From Anaerolineae bacterium (lineage in GTDB: Bacteria > Chloroflexota > Anaerolineae > Aggregatilineales > Phototrophicaceae): a DNA stretch of 57,048 nt. Below are positions 26,799 to 35,180 of this stretch, piece by piece (within the stretch, counting starts at the first letter, position 1; the number at the start of each line of letters is the position of its first letter). The stretch is from positions 1-57,048 of the forward strand of contig JALHNB010000019.1 in assembly GCA_022843745.1 (NCBI GenBank). The letters are read 5' to 3'. The translations under genes and the position numbers were made by a program. A model generated the notes under the pieces. It had not been told where the DNA came from. It did no database searches and was given only the letters and a program-made list of their open reading frames with translations.

Positions 26799-27641
26799 TT
26801 ATCTCCCCGCTGCATGAAGGGCGCGTTCAATCAGCGCCGCCGTTTTTGTTACCGCACCGTGCTCATCACCATCTTTCGGGCAGCTTTCGATGCCCCACAC
26901 GCCATCGTATCCCGCCTCGACCAGCAACCGGATGCACTTAAAGAGGTCAACTGATGGGTCATTGCCGTTTTCGTCAAACGAGAAGGTCTTGATGTGCGTG
27001 CTGGTCGCGCGGCTGGCGCACATCGCCCATGCTCGTTCTTCCATTCCTTTTGCCCAATTGTTGCTGTCAAAGAGCAGCCCCAGCCCCGGCACAGCATCCA
27101 GAATCTGGATAAGCTTTTCAGGAATGGGCGATGGCCCCCAATGATTTTCGATCACGATCCGCACGCCTTTTTCCTTGCCCCGTGCCACCAGATCGTTATA
27201 ACCTTCGACGATGATCGCAAAAATATCGTCCGGCAATTCTGGTGGGCCACCCGCGTCGATTCGGACTTCCTGCGCACCGAGTTTGGCGGCGACATCCAGC
27301 CAGCGGTAGGCCGAAGCACGATGTAAGGCGCGTTTTTCCGGCGTTGGCTCATAAATATGCGCACCATCGACGGCGATACAGCCAAACGGCAGTCCGGCGG
27401 CATCCGCAGCGGCCTTTACGCGGGCGATGTAATCATCACTTTGCGCGGAAAGCTGTGCGCCTTCGGGGTCGTTCCCGGCTTTTATCACCGTGTCTTCGCT
27501 GCTGATGATCGACAGATGTGCGTTCCAGGGATCAAGCTGTGCAGCACCCAGGTCTTTGGAATCCTGGATGTACTTAAACATATCCTGCTTGCCGTCCGCC
27601 AGGAGTCGGTGAAAACTGTACGAGCCAATGCTAAATTTCAT
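26799..27641 (-). CDS. Sugar phosphate isomerase/epimerase (AP-endonuclease-2 TIM barrel)
   Basis: 280 residues. The barrel shows the usual metal-site order: RIDAGG, RIVIENHWGPSPI (Glu), LLFDSNNWAKG (Asp), THIKTFSFDENG (His), and GVWGIESCPKDG (Glu). It belongs to the xylose-isomerase-like TIM barrels that isomerise or epimerise sugars and inositols. It is coupled to the Gfo/Idh gene by a 6-base gap. Confidence 0.88.
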   Translation of the reverse strand: MKFSIGSYSFHRLLADGKQDMFKYIQDSKDLGAAQLDPWNAHLSIISSEDTVIKAGNDPEGAQLSAQSDDYIARVKAAADAAGLPFGCIAVDGAHIYEPTPEKRALHRASAYRWLDVAAKLGAQEVRIDAGGPPELPDDIFAIIVEGYNDLVARGKEKGVRIVIENHWGPSPIPEKLIQILDAVPGLGLLFDSNNWAKGMEERAWAMCASRATSTHIKTFSFDENGNDPSVDLFKCIRLLVEAGYDGVWGIESCPKDGDEHGAVTKTAALIERALHAAGR

Positions 27642-27661
27642 TTTTTGCTCCTCAAGATAAG

Positions 27662-28153
27662 TTAATTGTCTAAATCGGCCGCCAGCAGGATACGCCGCGC
27701 CACCACACTTTCGATTTCCTCTGGGTCATGTTCAATCGCTTGCCGCAGATAGGCGCGATAACGCAGATCGCCCAGCGCCGCGATGAGTGCTGAAGCCGAG
27801 GCGATGCGTAGTTCGGCATTGGCTTTTTCGTTAGCCATTTCTAAAAAATCGGAAGTCGATTCCCAACCCGGCATATCGGTCATGGTCGTTTTGAGCGATT
27901 GTTCAAAGGTGAGATTCCAGTTGGCTAAAACGGCTTCACTTTCGGCAACGATCTGAATCAGCCTGTCGCGTACCGCAATCGCCTGCGAATCCGGTGTTAA
28001 CTGCTGCGTAATGCTTTGTGCGATATGTTTCATAGCGGTTTCGGTCAGCTCGATTCCGCGCTCGGCTAAGAGGCGTTTATATTGCCGCAGCAGGATAATA
28101 AGCAAATCGTCCAGTGGCGCGTTATTGAGCATTTCAGCCCGATCAGATCGCAT
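27662..28153 (-). CDS. Hypothetical helical protein
   Basis: 163 residues, nearly all helical, acidic, no signal or membrane span. The last third (ASASALIAALGDLRYRAYLR, then EEIESVVARRILL) has the look of HEAT-like helical pairs. I do not recognise a family. It is the first gene of the minus-strand run and is 20 bases from the sugar isomerase. Confidence 0.6.
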   Translation of the reverse strand: MRSDRAEMLNNAPLDDLLIILLRQYKRLLAERGIELTETAMKHIAQSITQQLTPDSQAIAVRDRLIQIVAESEAVLANWNLTFEQSLKTTMTDMPGWESTSDFLEMANEKANAELRIASASALIAALGDLRYRAYLRQAIEHDPEEIESVVARRILLAADLDN

Positions 28154-28294
28154 CAAAACGGCCTTTCATAATTTACGCAAAATTCGGACATTATTTCGGA
28201 ATTTTTGACACACAACAGTACAAATTTCCCTTAAACTGAAGCTAGAAATAAAACGTCATCCAAAATTAGGCGTTAATTTGGGAGCTATTTGAAA

Positions 28295-28714
28295 ATGTCT
28301 GTAACTTTAACATGGGATGCGCCTGACCAGAGTATTATACGGCTGATTTATGGGCGCAATTGGACTCAGAAAGACTTCCAAATTGCTCTGGGACAGGTTT
28401 CCTCCACGCTCGATTCGCTGAAGCGTTCCGTCCACATTGTTATCGATCAGGATCAGGCTGAAGTGTCGCCGGGTGTTTTCCTGACCCATGCCAAATCGTT
28501 GTGTGCGATTACCGATCATCCCAATGTTGGCGCTGTCGTCGTCGTTGGCGCGTCGGATGCTGCGCGGGAATTGTGCGAAATGGCTGCTAATCGGCATACA
28601 TTTTGCCACAATCTTCGTTTCGCGCCTATGCTGGACGATGCTTATAACATCCTCTATCACCTCGATTTTGTCGCCAGCGTCAATAATCTCGTGCCGGATG
28701 ACTGGCCGCGCTAA
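28295..28714 (+). CDS. STAS/SpoIIAA-like single-domain protein
   Basis: 139 residues with alternating strand-helix order: SVTLTWDAPDQSIIRLIYGRN, then SVHIVIDQDQ, then VGAVVVVGASDAARELCEMA. This resembles STAS or SpoIIAA-like domains, which bind partners rather than catalyse. GGAGC lies 10 bases upstream of the ATG at 28295. The next gene is convergent. Confidence 0.55.
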   Translation: MSVTLTWDAPDQSIIRLIYGRNWTQKDFQIALGQVSSTLDSLKRSVHIVIDQDQAEVSPGVFLTHAKSLCAITDHPNVGAVVVVGASDAARELCEMAANRHTFCHNLRFAPMLDDAYNILYHLDFVASVNNLVPDDWPR

Positions 28715-28745
28715 CGCTTTGTGGTCAGTCAGATGACTGGCCACA

Positions 28746-29237
28746 CTAGGTCATTGTATTCAGCCGGATAAATTCGCGAGTCTTGTTCGGCAGCCCATCC
28801 CAATACTTTTTCTGAAATTCCGGGTCGAGACAATCACGGTTGGTGATAACTTTGCGGCAGTTGGGCGCACCGCAGCGGCATTCCCAACGCGGACGGAATC
28901 GCTCATCGACTTCGACAGTCGCATAATCATAGGTCACTTCTTCACCCGGCTGAATATCCCGAATGACAACCTGCTCATTATCCCCCAGCCCATTGGTGTT
29001 GGGGTCGCAGCTATGATTCATGTGCTGACTGCCGTCGGTGACGACGACAAACTGATCGTCCTGCTGATAAGCATATTTTTGCTCCTCAACGGGCAGCTTT
29101 TGCAACTCTTCAAACGTATACCATTTTTCACTGCCATCGAGTGTCCAGATAATTGTGCCTTTGGGGATAAATTCAGTCGCGATTAACCCCTTGCCTTCGA
29201 TAGCACTTTCACGCACTTTTATTGCTGGGTGCAGCAT
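28746..29237 (-). CDS. SET-domain lysine methyltransferase-like protein
   Basis: 163 residues. The SET core is visible: KGLIATEFIPKGTIIW, then HMNHSCDPNTNGLGDN (NHSCxPN motif), then IQPGEEVTYDYAT, and a cysteine-rich post-SET segment CRCGAPNCR. It would transfer methyl groups from SAM to lysine in a protein. Such bacterial SET proteins are scattered and their targets are unknown. Confidence 0.88.
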   Translation of the reverse strand: MLHPAIKVRESAIEGKGLIATEFIPKGTIIWTLDGSEKWYTFEELQKLPVEEQKYAYQQDDQFVVVTDGSQHMNHSCDPNTNGLGDNEQVVIRDIQPGEEVTYDYATVEVDERFRPRWECRCGAPNCRKVITNRDCLDPEFQKKYWDGLPNKTREFIRLNTMT

Positions 29238-29340
29238 CGTTTGACCCTCCGAGTTTTCAATAATTTCAAATTGATTATAGGTCGTAATGGATCAATATCA
29301 AGCAACTTATGGTGGGCAGGATTGTGCATCACGATGGCGT

Positions 29341-30306
29341 TCAGCTATTGCAGGCTTGTGTATTTCCCGTCAGCCAACACTGAAGCGCCATAATCCCATT
29401 CAGATTGCGCTCAAACTCACTTTCCGTCCAGGTTTGCAGTTCGACATCTGCCGATGGAATGCCCTGCCCATCCACCCAGGCTGCCGCTGTTCCAGTGACA
29501 GGATAAGCCGTAAATGCCTGACCATAGGTGTAACCTGTGGCTTCACCTAAGATTTGCGACATCAGCATCGAGCCGTGATCGCCTTCGCAACCGCCTGCGA
29601 ACACACCCCCCGCCGCACTGTGATAAAACAGAGCCGTCGCTGGTCGTAAATCGCGCACCAGGGCGGCGATAGCCTGGGTTTCTGGCTCCGAAAAAGGCTG
29701 TTCGCCAGGGTTAACGGCCTGGTCGCGCCATTGTGCATTCTCCGACCATTCGCAGCCCCAGTTGCGATTCAGGTCAACGCCGTTCGCGTTGAAGCGACCA
29801 TCTTCTTCGCGTCCGCGTATCAGCCCATCGGGGTTCGCTACGGGAATCAGCACCAGTGACATACCGGGCAGAATATCCGCCGGATTTTCTTCAAAATGGG
29901 TAATCAGCTCATGGATGAGTGTCACCGTGTTGCCTTCCCAGCCGCCGTGAATACCGCCGACCAGCAGTAAAATACGCTCACCATTTCCAAGCTGGCGGGC
30001 AACAATCGCGCGGCCTTCCACCGAGTAGCCGACCAGAATCGTATTAGGTGCAAGCATCGCCGTCGGGATGGGGATTTGTGTCGAAAGGGGTGTTTCAGGC
30101 GGCGCAACCGTAAAAATCAGGTCGTTCGTATTGGGAGGGCGTGTCGCGATTTCCCGTGCTGCTCGTGTGGGCCGGAGTACATTCGGCTCTGGTGTCAGTG
30201 ATGGTGAGGGAAGTACGTCGGGTAATACCAAAGTCTTCTGGCAACCTGTCGCAGATATGAGTATCATTAAAACAAAGATTTCTAGAAGCAATGGTCTTAT
30301 TTTCAT
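29341..30306 (-). CDS. M14-family zinc carboxypeptidase lipoprotein
   Basis: 321 residues. The N-terminus is a lipoprotein signal with lipobox ISATGC, so it is anchored outside the membrane. The zinc site is LLVGGIHGGWEGN (HxxE) and the later FYHSAAGG gives the third ligand; NANGVDLNRNWGCEW is the substrate-binding RN motif. It is closest to gamma-D-glutamyl-diaminopimelate (MpaA-type) peptidases that trim peptidoglycan peptides. The next gene, on the other strand, begins 35 bases away. Confidence 0.87.
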   Translation of the reverse strand: MKIRPLLLEIFVLMILISATGCQKTLVLPDVLPSPSLTPEPNVLRPTRAAREIATRPPNTNDLIFTVAPPETPLSTQIPIPTAMLAPNTILVGYSVEGRAIVARQLGNGERILLLVGGIHGGWEGNTVTLIHELITHFEENPADILPGMSLVLIPVANPDGLIRGREEDGRFNANGVDLNRNWGCEWSENAQWRDQAVNPGEQPFSEPETQAIAALVRDLRPATALFYHSAAGGVFAGGCEGDHGSMLMSQILGEATGYTYGQAFTAYPVTGTAAAWVDGQGIPSADVELQTWTESEFERNLNGIMALQCWLTGNTQACNS

Positions 30307-30340
30307 CATCTATTATCTATCCACCTGCTGGAGGTGCGCG

Positions 30341-31420
30341 ATGTCCTCAAAAGCGAACGGTTGGAACTTGTGGTTATTCATTGCTGTGCTACTTGTGGCA
30401 CTTATGGCTGCATCCTGCACCCCGCAGGATAGTCAGACATTGGCGGACTTACCGACAGTGGCTGTCCTGCCCAGCCTGACACCCAGCAATACACCCACGC
30501 CTACGAATGTAGCAACCAATACGTCGACGCCAACTTCAACGCATACGCCCACGATCACGCCGACATTTACACCCTCTCGCACGCCAACGCCAACCGTAAC
30601 CGTTACATCGTCGATCACGCCGACCTTTACGCTGACCCATACACCGACGCAAACGCCCACATCGACGGCAACGGAAACGCCTCTGGCCTCGGCGACACCT
30701 AATGTACCGCAAATTGTCTCATTTACTGCCAGCGCCAGCAATGCCGCGCCCAATACTGTGATTACGCTGCAATGGGTGACGATCTCCGACTCCACACGCA
30801 TTGACCTGCTCAACGCGCAAAGTGCGGTGATTCAGACGTTCGCGACGATCACGCCATCCGGCCAGATTTCCGTCACCGTTCCCGGCAATATGGGGCGGCA
30901 GGTCATTTATCGTCTGGTTGCCATTCGCTCCGGTCAGGAAGTGACTCAATCGGTGCCGATTGTCATCAACTGCGCGATTCCCTGGTTCTTTGGGGATGCT
31001 GTCGGTGTTACTGGTTGTCCGTCGTCAGTCGGCTCGATTGCTGGAGGTGCGTTCCAGAATTTCGAGCGCGGCCTGATGATCTATGTCACCGCCAACGGCA
31101 TGAACAAAATTTACGGCCTGCAAAACTCAGACAGCCGTTATAGCGCTTATCAAAACGCCTGGAACGGAAGCGCACTGACGTATGAAAGCGCCCCCGGCGG
31201 CTTCTTCCAGCCACAGGATGTGTTCCGCTGGGCATTCATCAATACGCTTGCACCTGTCGGCACCTGGCAAAATTCGATTGGATGGGGGACGAGCGATATA
31301 AACCGTGATGCCCGCACCTATCAACTGGAAGAGGGAACAGGCGCGTTTTACATCGATTCGCCGATTGGTGTCTATCGTTTTTCGGGCGGCGATAATGGCT
31401 CGTGGCTCAAAGTGAAATAA
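30341..31420 (+). CDS. Thr/Pro-rich-linker lipoprotein
   Basis: 359 residues. The start at 30341 follows GGAGG at 8 bases; an upstream in-frame ATG at 30068 is inside the divergent gene. The lipobox is MAASC. Residues about 45-110 are a T-P repeat linker (TPTNVATNTSTPTSTHTP style), then a beta domain with Ser/Thr-rich strands and a final domain ending SGGDNGSWLKVK. Chloroflexota surface lipoproteins often have such linkers. Function unknown. Confidence 0.7.
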   Translation: MSSKANGWNLWLFIAVLLVALMAASCTPQDSQTLADLPTVAVLPSLTPSNTPTPTNVATNTSTPTSTHTPTITPTFTPSRTPTPTVTVTSSITPTFTLTHTPTQTPTSTATETPLASATPNVPQIVSFTASASNAAPNTVITLQWVTISDSTRIDLLNAQSAVIQTFATITPSGQISVTVPGNMGRQVIYRLVAIRSGQEVTQSVPIVINCAIPWFFGDAVGVTGCPSSVGSIAGGAFQNFERGLMIYVTANGMNKIYGLQNSDSRYSAYQNAWNGSALTYESAPGGFFQPQDVFRWAFINTLAPVGTWQNSIGWGTSDINRDARTYQLEEGTGAFYIDSPIGVYRFSGGDNGSWLKVK

Positions 31421-31469
31421 ATTTACGAAAATCGCCATTTTCAATTCTGGAATTTCAGCGATACTTGAT

Positions 31470-31498
31470 GAGGGGTACGTTTTTTAAACCTACCCCTC
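31470..31498 (+). terminator. Possible hairpin after the TP-rich lipoprotein
   Basis: GAGGGGTA (31470-31477) and TACCCCTC (31491-31498) form an 8-bp stem with a T-rich loop. There is no T tract beyond it, so this is a weak call. Confidence 0.35.
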
Positions 31499-31536
31499 TT
31501 AAGAAAAATTACAGCCTGAAATGACATGTACCCTTC

Positions 31537-32100
31537 ATGATTGATACCACGTTAATTTTGTTCGCCGGGATGCCGGGAAGTGGCAAAACGACGCTGGCGC
31601 GTATGGTTTCCCGTGAGCTGCGACTGCCGATTTTTTCCAAAGATCGTGCGCAGCGGATTTTGCGCGATCACCACCTTGCTGCCGAAAATACAGGTGATGG
31701 TTACTACATCATCCTCGATATGGCTGATGAGCAGTTGGGTTTGGGTGTGAGCGTTATCCTGGATGCGACGTTTCCCCTCGACCATTTCCGCACAGTTGCC
31801 AGCGAAATTGCAGCGCGACATCAGGCAAAATTCTGCGCCGTTTACTGCCACTGTTCCGACGATGAAGTCTGGCGCAAGCGGATGGAACAGCGTGTGCAGT
31901 ATGTCCCTGGTTGGAGGCCTGTCGGTTGGGATGATGTGCAGCGGATGCGGAGTTATTATCAGCCCTGGGCCAATAATGCGCTGGTGGTCGATTCGATGGT
32001 GCCTCCCGAAGAAAATTTTACGCAGGTACTGGCGCAAATTCGAAATGCAACACAGCAGCAGTATGTGCCATATCAGCCAAAAGACCGTCGCGATACTTAA
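31537..32100 (+). CDS. P-loop kinase-like ATPase
   Basis: 187 residues. Walker A is FAGMPGSGKTTLARMV at the N-terminus, and VSVILDATFPLDHFR has the Walker-B-like Asp. The rest (DDEVWRKRMEQR lid) matches the small AAA/kinase family related to chloramphenicol phosphotransferase and zeta-like kinases. It phosphorylates an unknown small molecule or RNA end. No toxin-antitoxin partner is adjacent. Confidence 0.8.
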   Translation: MIDTTLILFAGMPGSGKTTLARMVSRELRLPIFSKDRAQRILRDHHLAAENTGDGYYIILDMADEQLGLGVSVILDATFPLDHFRTVASEIAARHQAKFCAVYCHCSDDEVWRKRMEQRVQYVPGWRPVGWDDVQRMRSYYQPWANNALVVDSMVPPEENFTQVLAQIRNATQQQYVPYQPKDRRDT

Positions 32101-32124
32101 ACCCGTTCTGCAACTCGATTTCGA

Positions 32125-32155
32125 TGATCGCGTATACATTTCATATGATCGCGTA
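32125..32155. repeat. Direct repeat TGATCGCGTA, 21 bp apart
   Basis: TGATCGCGTA at 32125-32134 and 32146-32155, followed in both by similar CATTT. A spacing of two helical turns, upstream of the lipoprotein start at 32213, would suit a dimeric regulator, which is inference. Confidence 0.55.
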
Positions 32156-32212
32156 ACCATTTTTTGAATTATAGTTGAGCTATTGCGTTTAACGATACGG
32201 AAGGACTTTTGT

Positions 32213-32950
32213 GTGCGACGTTTAACGTTAATCGTGTTTCTCATGATGATGGTTTTGATGGCTTTGTCTGGCTGTACTGGAAATCCGACTGAAGTACCGC
32301 CGCCCAGCCCCACTGACTTGATTACTGAAGCGGCGAACAATATTCGCGCCAGCCAGACATTTCGAATGGATGTTGAGCGCACCGGCGCACCTTACAGCGT
32401 CGAAACAGGCCTCGGCAGTGTTATTTTTCGGCGCGCGGTAGCCCAGTATGTCGCACCCGATATTTTGCAGGCCACTGTCCGGCTGATTGCGGCGGGACTC
32501 CCGGCAGATGTCGATATTTTTTCGCGCGGAGATGATCAGTGGTTTCGTAACGCGATTTTGACAGCGAATGCGTGGTTCAATGCGCCGTTTGCCGTTGGCT
32601 TTAATCCGCAAACACTGATTGCGGAAGATACAGGTTTTAAGGCTGCACTTCATTCGCTCATTGATCTGACTTTCGTCGCTGGCGAAAATATGGCCGATGG
32701 TACATCCGTTTATCACTTGAAAGGGACTGCCAAAGGTGAGGACATCGCGGCGCTGCTGGCGGGGATGATCCAGGCGACAGGGAATGTACTGGTTGATGTT
32801 TATATCGATCAAACCCTGCGTATCCCGGTGCGATTTATTATCGTCCAGCCCGATACTGTCACCGAAGAAGAACCAGAACCGACGACCTGGACAGTGGACG
32901 TTTACGACATTAATGCCGAGCCGGAACTCGACGAGCCGGGAGATTCATAA
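32213..32950 (+). CDS. LppX/LolA-like lipoprotein
   Basis: 245 residues. GGAAGGA 8 bases before GTG at 32213 decides the start; the longer in-frame start at 32183 would put 10 residues ahead of the signal. The lipobox is MALSGC. The mature part matches the LppX_LprAFG type (antiparallel sheet with central ligand cleft): LITEAANNIRASQTFRM, VDIFSRGDDQWFRN, GTSVYHLKGTAKG. Family members carry lipids across the envelope. It is 4 bases from the transporter gene, which it may assist. Confidence 0.72.
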   Translation: MRRLTLIVFLMMMVLMALSGCTGNPTEVPPPSPTDLITEAANNIRASQTFRMDVERTGAPYSVETGLGSVIFRRAVAQYVAPDILQATVRLIAAGLPADVDIFSRGDDQWFRNAILTANAWFNAPFAVGFNPQTLIAEDTGFKAALHSLIDLTFVAGENMADGTSVYHLKGTAKGEDIAALLAGMIQATGNVLVDVYIDQTLRIPVRFIIVQPDTVTEEEPEPTTWTVDVYDINAEPELDEPGDS

Positions 32951-32954
32951 TTTT

Positions 32955-34580
32955 ATGATGCAGTCGAATAATAATCGCAGCAACCCCTGGTTGGTATTGG
33001 TCGTAATCTGCATTCCTGTTTTTATCGGATCGCTTGATTTGACCGTCGTTTCGGCCTTTTTGCCGGAACTCATCGTCGAGCTTGAACTACCGTTGCAGAC
33101 CGCGCTGGATGATGCCGCCTGGATTTTGAGCGGCTACCTGCTGGCCTACACCATCAGTCTGACCTTTATGGGACGAGTCAGTGATCTGATCGGGCGGCGG
33201 GCGGTATATATAGCCTGTCTGGTCATTTTTATCGCCGGGTCGGTGCTGGTGGCGACTGCGCACCAATGGCCGACGGATTTTCTATATTCAATTTATCGCC
33301 GCCTGGGGGAACGTCCCGACATCGGCTATGTGAATTTGCAGGCTATTATCATTGGTCGTGTGATTCAGGCGCTAGGGGCAGGTTCGCTCGTTCCGGTCAG
33401 TCTGGCGATGGTCGGCGATCTTTTCCCGCCGGAAAAACGCGCTCGTCCGTTGGGTGTGATCGGCGCAATTGACACGCTTGGTTGGGTACTCGGTCATCTC
33501 TACGGCGGTCTGCTGGTACAGGTCGTCCATTGGCACTGGCTGTTCTGGATCAATGTGCCGCTGACGATATTGACGATTATTTTGGTGATGCGGGCGCTGC
33601 GTAATGTGCCGCAGATTCGTGCCAAAGGTCGTTTTGACTTCTTAGGTACGATACTGATCGTTGGAGCGCTCCTCTGCCTGAATATTGGCCTGGGGGCGAA
33701 TATTGACGTTGCGGTGACGACCAGCGGTTTCGATGAATTATCACATCTCCCTGCCTATTTCACGCCGATGATGATTTTAACGGCTATTCTGCTGATTGGT
33801 TTTGTCCTGGTGGAGTCGCGCATCCGTGATCCATTGGTGAATCTTGCCATGTTCCGGCGGCGCAATCTCTCTGCTGGGTCGCTGGTGAATCTGTTCGTCG
33901 GTTTTTGTCTGGTGATCGGGTTGGTGAGCGTACCGATTCTGGTGAATGTGCGCCAGGAAGACGCGAGTCAATTGACTCAGGCCGCGCTGCAAGTCGGTTT
34001 GCTGCTTTCGACTCTCACTGTGCCGATGGCGTTGGCGGCGATCCCTGGCGGCTGGCTCTCGGATCGAATCGGCTACCGTCGAACAACGATACTCGGCCTC
34101 GGACTGGCGATCATTGGCTTCCTGCTGGTATGGCAAACCTGGAATCTGGAAATCGACAATGTGGTGATTGGCCTACAAATGGCCTTGATCGGTGTTGGGT
34201 TGGGAGTCACGTTTTCGCCGATCAGCGCGGCGGTCATCAATGCTGCCAGGGAGGATGAGCGCGGTGTCGCCTCGGCGCTGGTGATTATCCTGCGGCTTAT
34301 CGGCATGACCATCAGCGTGTCGGCGCTAACGACGATTTCGCTCCAGCGCGTCAATATCCTGGCTGCTGCGCAGTTGGGGGGGCAGGCCGTAGACCCCACG
34401 CAAGCGGTTGAAGTTTACGCGGGTGTGACGGTGAAAGTTTTAGCCGAATTGGGCTTGATCGGCGCGTTGGTCTGCGGCGTGGCACTCATTCCGGCGCTGC
34501 TCCTGAGTCGTGGCGACTCACCGATTGACGCGGCGCAAGAACAACCGGGTAAAGCGTTATCGCCTGTGGCCGGGGATTGA
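32955..34580 (+). CDS. DHA2-family (14-span) MFS drug exporter
   Basis: 541 residues, 14 predicted membrane spans. Motifs of DHA2 are visible: DLTVVSAFLPEL in span 1, motif A GRVSDLIGRRAVYI, and motif C-like GAIDTLGWVLGHLYGG in span 5. The start at 32955 lies just after the lipoprotein stop. A LppX-like lipoprotein plus a DHA2 exporter recalls the mycobacterial LprG-Rv1410c pair, which moves lipids to the outer layer. This pairing is an inference from gene order. Confidence 0.85.
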   Translation: MMQSNNNRSNPWLVLVVICIPVFIGSLDLTVVSAFLPELIVELELPLQTALDDAAWILSGYLLAYTISLTFMGRVSDLIGRRAVYIACLVIFIAGSVLVATAHQWPTDFLYSIYRRLGERPDIGYVNLQAIIIGRVIQALGAGSLVPVSLAMVGDLFPPEKRARPLGVIGAIDTLGWVLGHLYGGLLVQVVHWHWLFWINVPLTILTIILVMRALRNVPQIRAKGRFDFLGTILIVGALLCLNIGLGANIDVAVTTSGFDELSHLPAYFTPMMILTAILLIGFVLVESRIRDPLVNLAMFRRRNLSAGSLVNLFVGFCLVIGLVSVPILVNVRQEDASQLTQAALQVGLLLSTLTVPMALAAIPGGWLSDRIGYRRTTILGLGLAIIGFLLVWQTWNLEIDNVVIGLQMALIGVGLGVTFSPISAAVINAAREDERGVASALVIILRLIGMTISVSALTTISLQRVNILAAAQLGGQAVDPTQAVEVYAGVTVKVLAELGLIGALVCGVALIPALLLSRGDSPIDAAQEQPGKALSPVAGD

Positions 34581-34592
34581 ATTTGGCGATTT

Positions 34593-34616
34593 GTAGGGGC
34601 GCATAGCTATGCGCCC
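34593..34616. repeat. GTAGGGGC-family palindrome with a 20-bp perfect core
   Basis: GTAG leads into GGGCGCATAG followed by its exact reverse complement (34597-34616). It lies between convergent genes, 13 bases after the exporter stop. Confidence 0.85.
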
Positions 34617-34647
34617 AATATCCTGAAATTTAATCCCTTGTCGCGGG

Positions 34648-35175
34648 TCATGGACGCGGCGGCAGCGTACCGACGTTATAGCCCAGGATGATGAGCGCTT
34701 GCGAGGCTGCTTCCGCGACTGTCGTGTCTGCTTCAAAGCGTCGTCGGTGATCGTCCTGGATCGCCAGCAGCGGCGCAACCGCCCGCATATCCCCTAGCTG
34801 ACGCATCGCCAGAATCGCGCTCCGGCGTTCATCCACACCCGGCGATTGCAGCGCTTCGACCAGCACATCAAAATGATCTTTTCCCAACCGAGTCAGCGCG
34901 AAGGCAACCCAGATCACCAACTGCGGATTATCATCCTTGAGCAGCGGAATAAGATAGGGGATGGCATGTTGGCTGCCCAATGTGCCGAGCGCATTCGCCG
35001 CCGCGCCACGCACACCAACATGCTTGTCTGATAACGCTTCGATCAGCGGCTCAATCGCGCGTTCGTCGCCCGTTTGCCCCAGCAGATAAGCTGTGAATTG
35101 GCGAATTTGCTCGTCATCGCTTTTCAGGAGTTTAATTGCGCCGTCAATGTCAGGATGTGGATTTTCGAGCATCAT
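34648..35175 (-). CDS. HEAT-repeat (PBS lyase-like) protein
   Basis: 175 residues with five HEAT units of about 30 residues, each with the LG..GD.RAI.PLI.AL type pattern (LGQTGDERAIEPLIEAL, LGTLGSQHAIPYLIPLL, LRQLGDMRAVAPLL). Such proteins are scaffolds or chaperones. It starts 5 bases from the stop of the TrpC-like gene, on the same strand. Confidence 0.85.
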   Translation of the reverse strand: MMLENPHPDIDGAIKLLKSDDEQIRQFTAYLLGQTGDERAIEPLIEALSDKHVGVRGAAANALGTLGSQHAIPYLIPLLKDDNPQLVIWVAFALTRLGKDHFDVLVEALQSPGVDERRSAILAMRQLGDMRAVAPLLAIQDDHRRRFEADTTVAEAASQALIILGYNVGTLPPRP

Positions 35176-35180
35176 TATTC

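Noticed and set aside
28205-28210. Perfect TTGACA upstream of the STAS-like gene
   Set aside because: No -10 box at 16-18 bp spacing; TAAACT lies 21 bp away, so no promoter was called.
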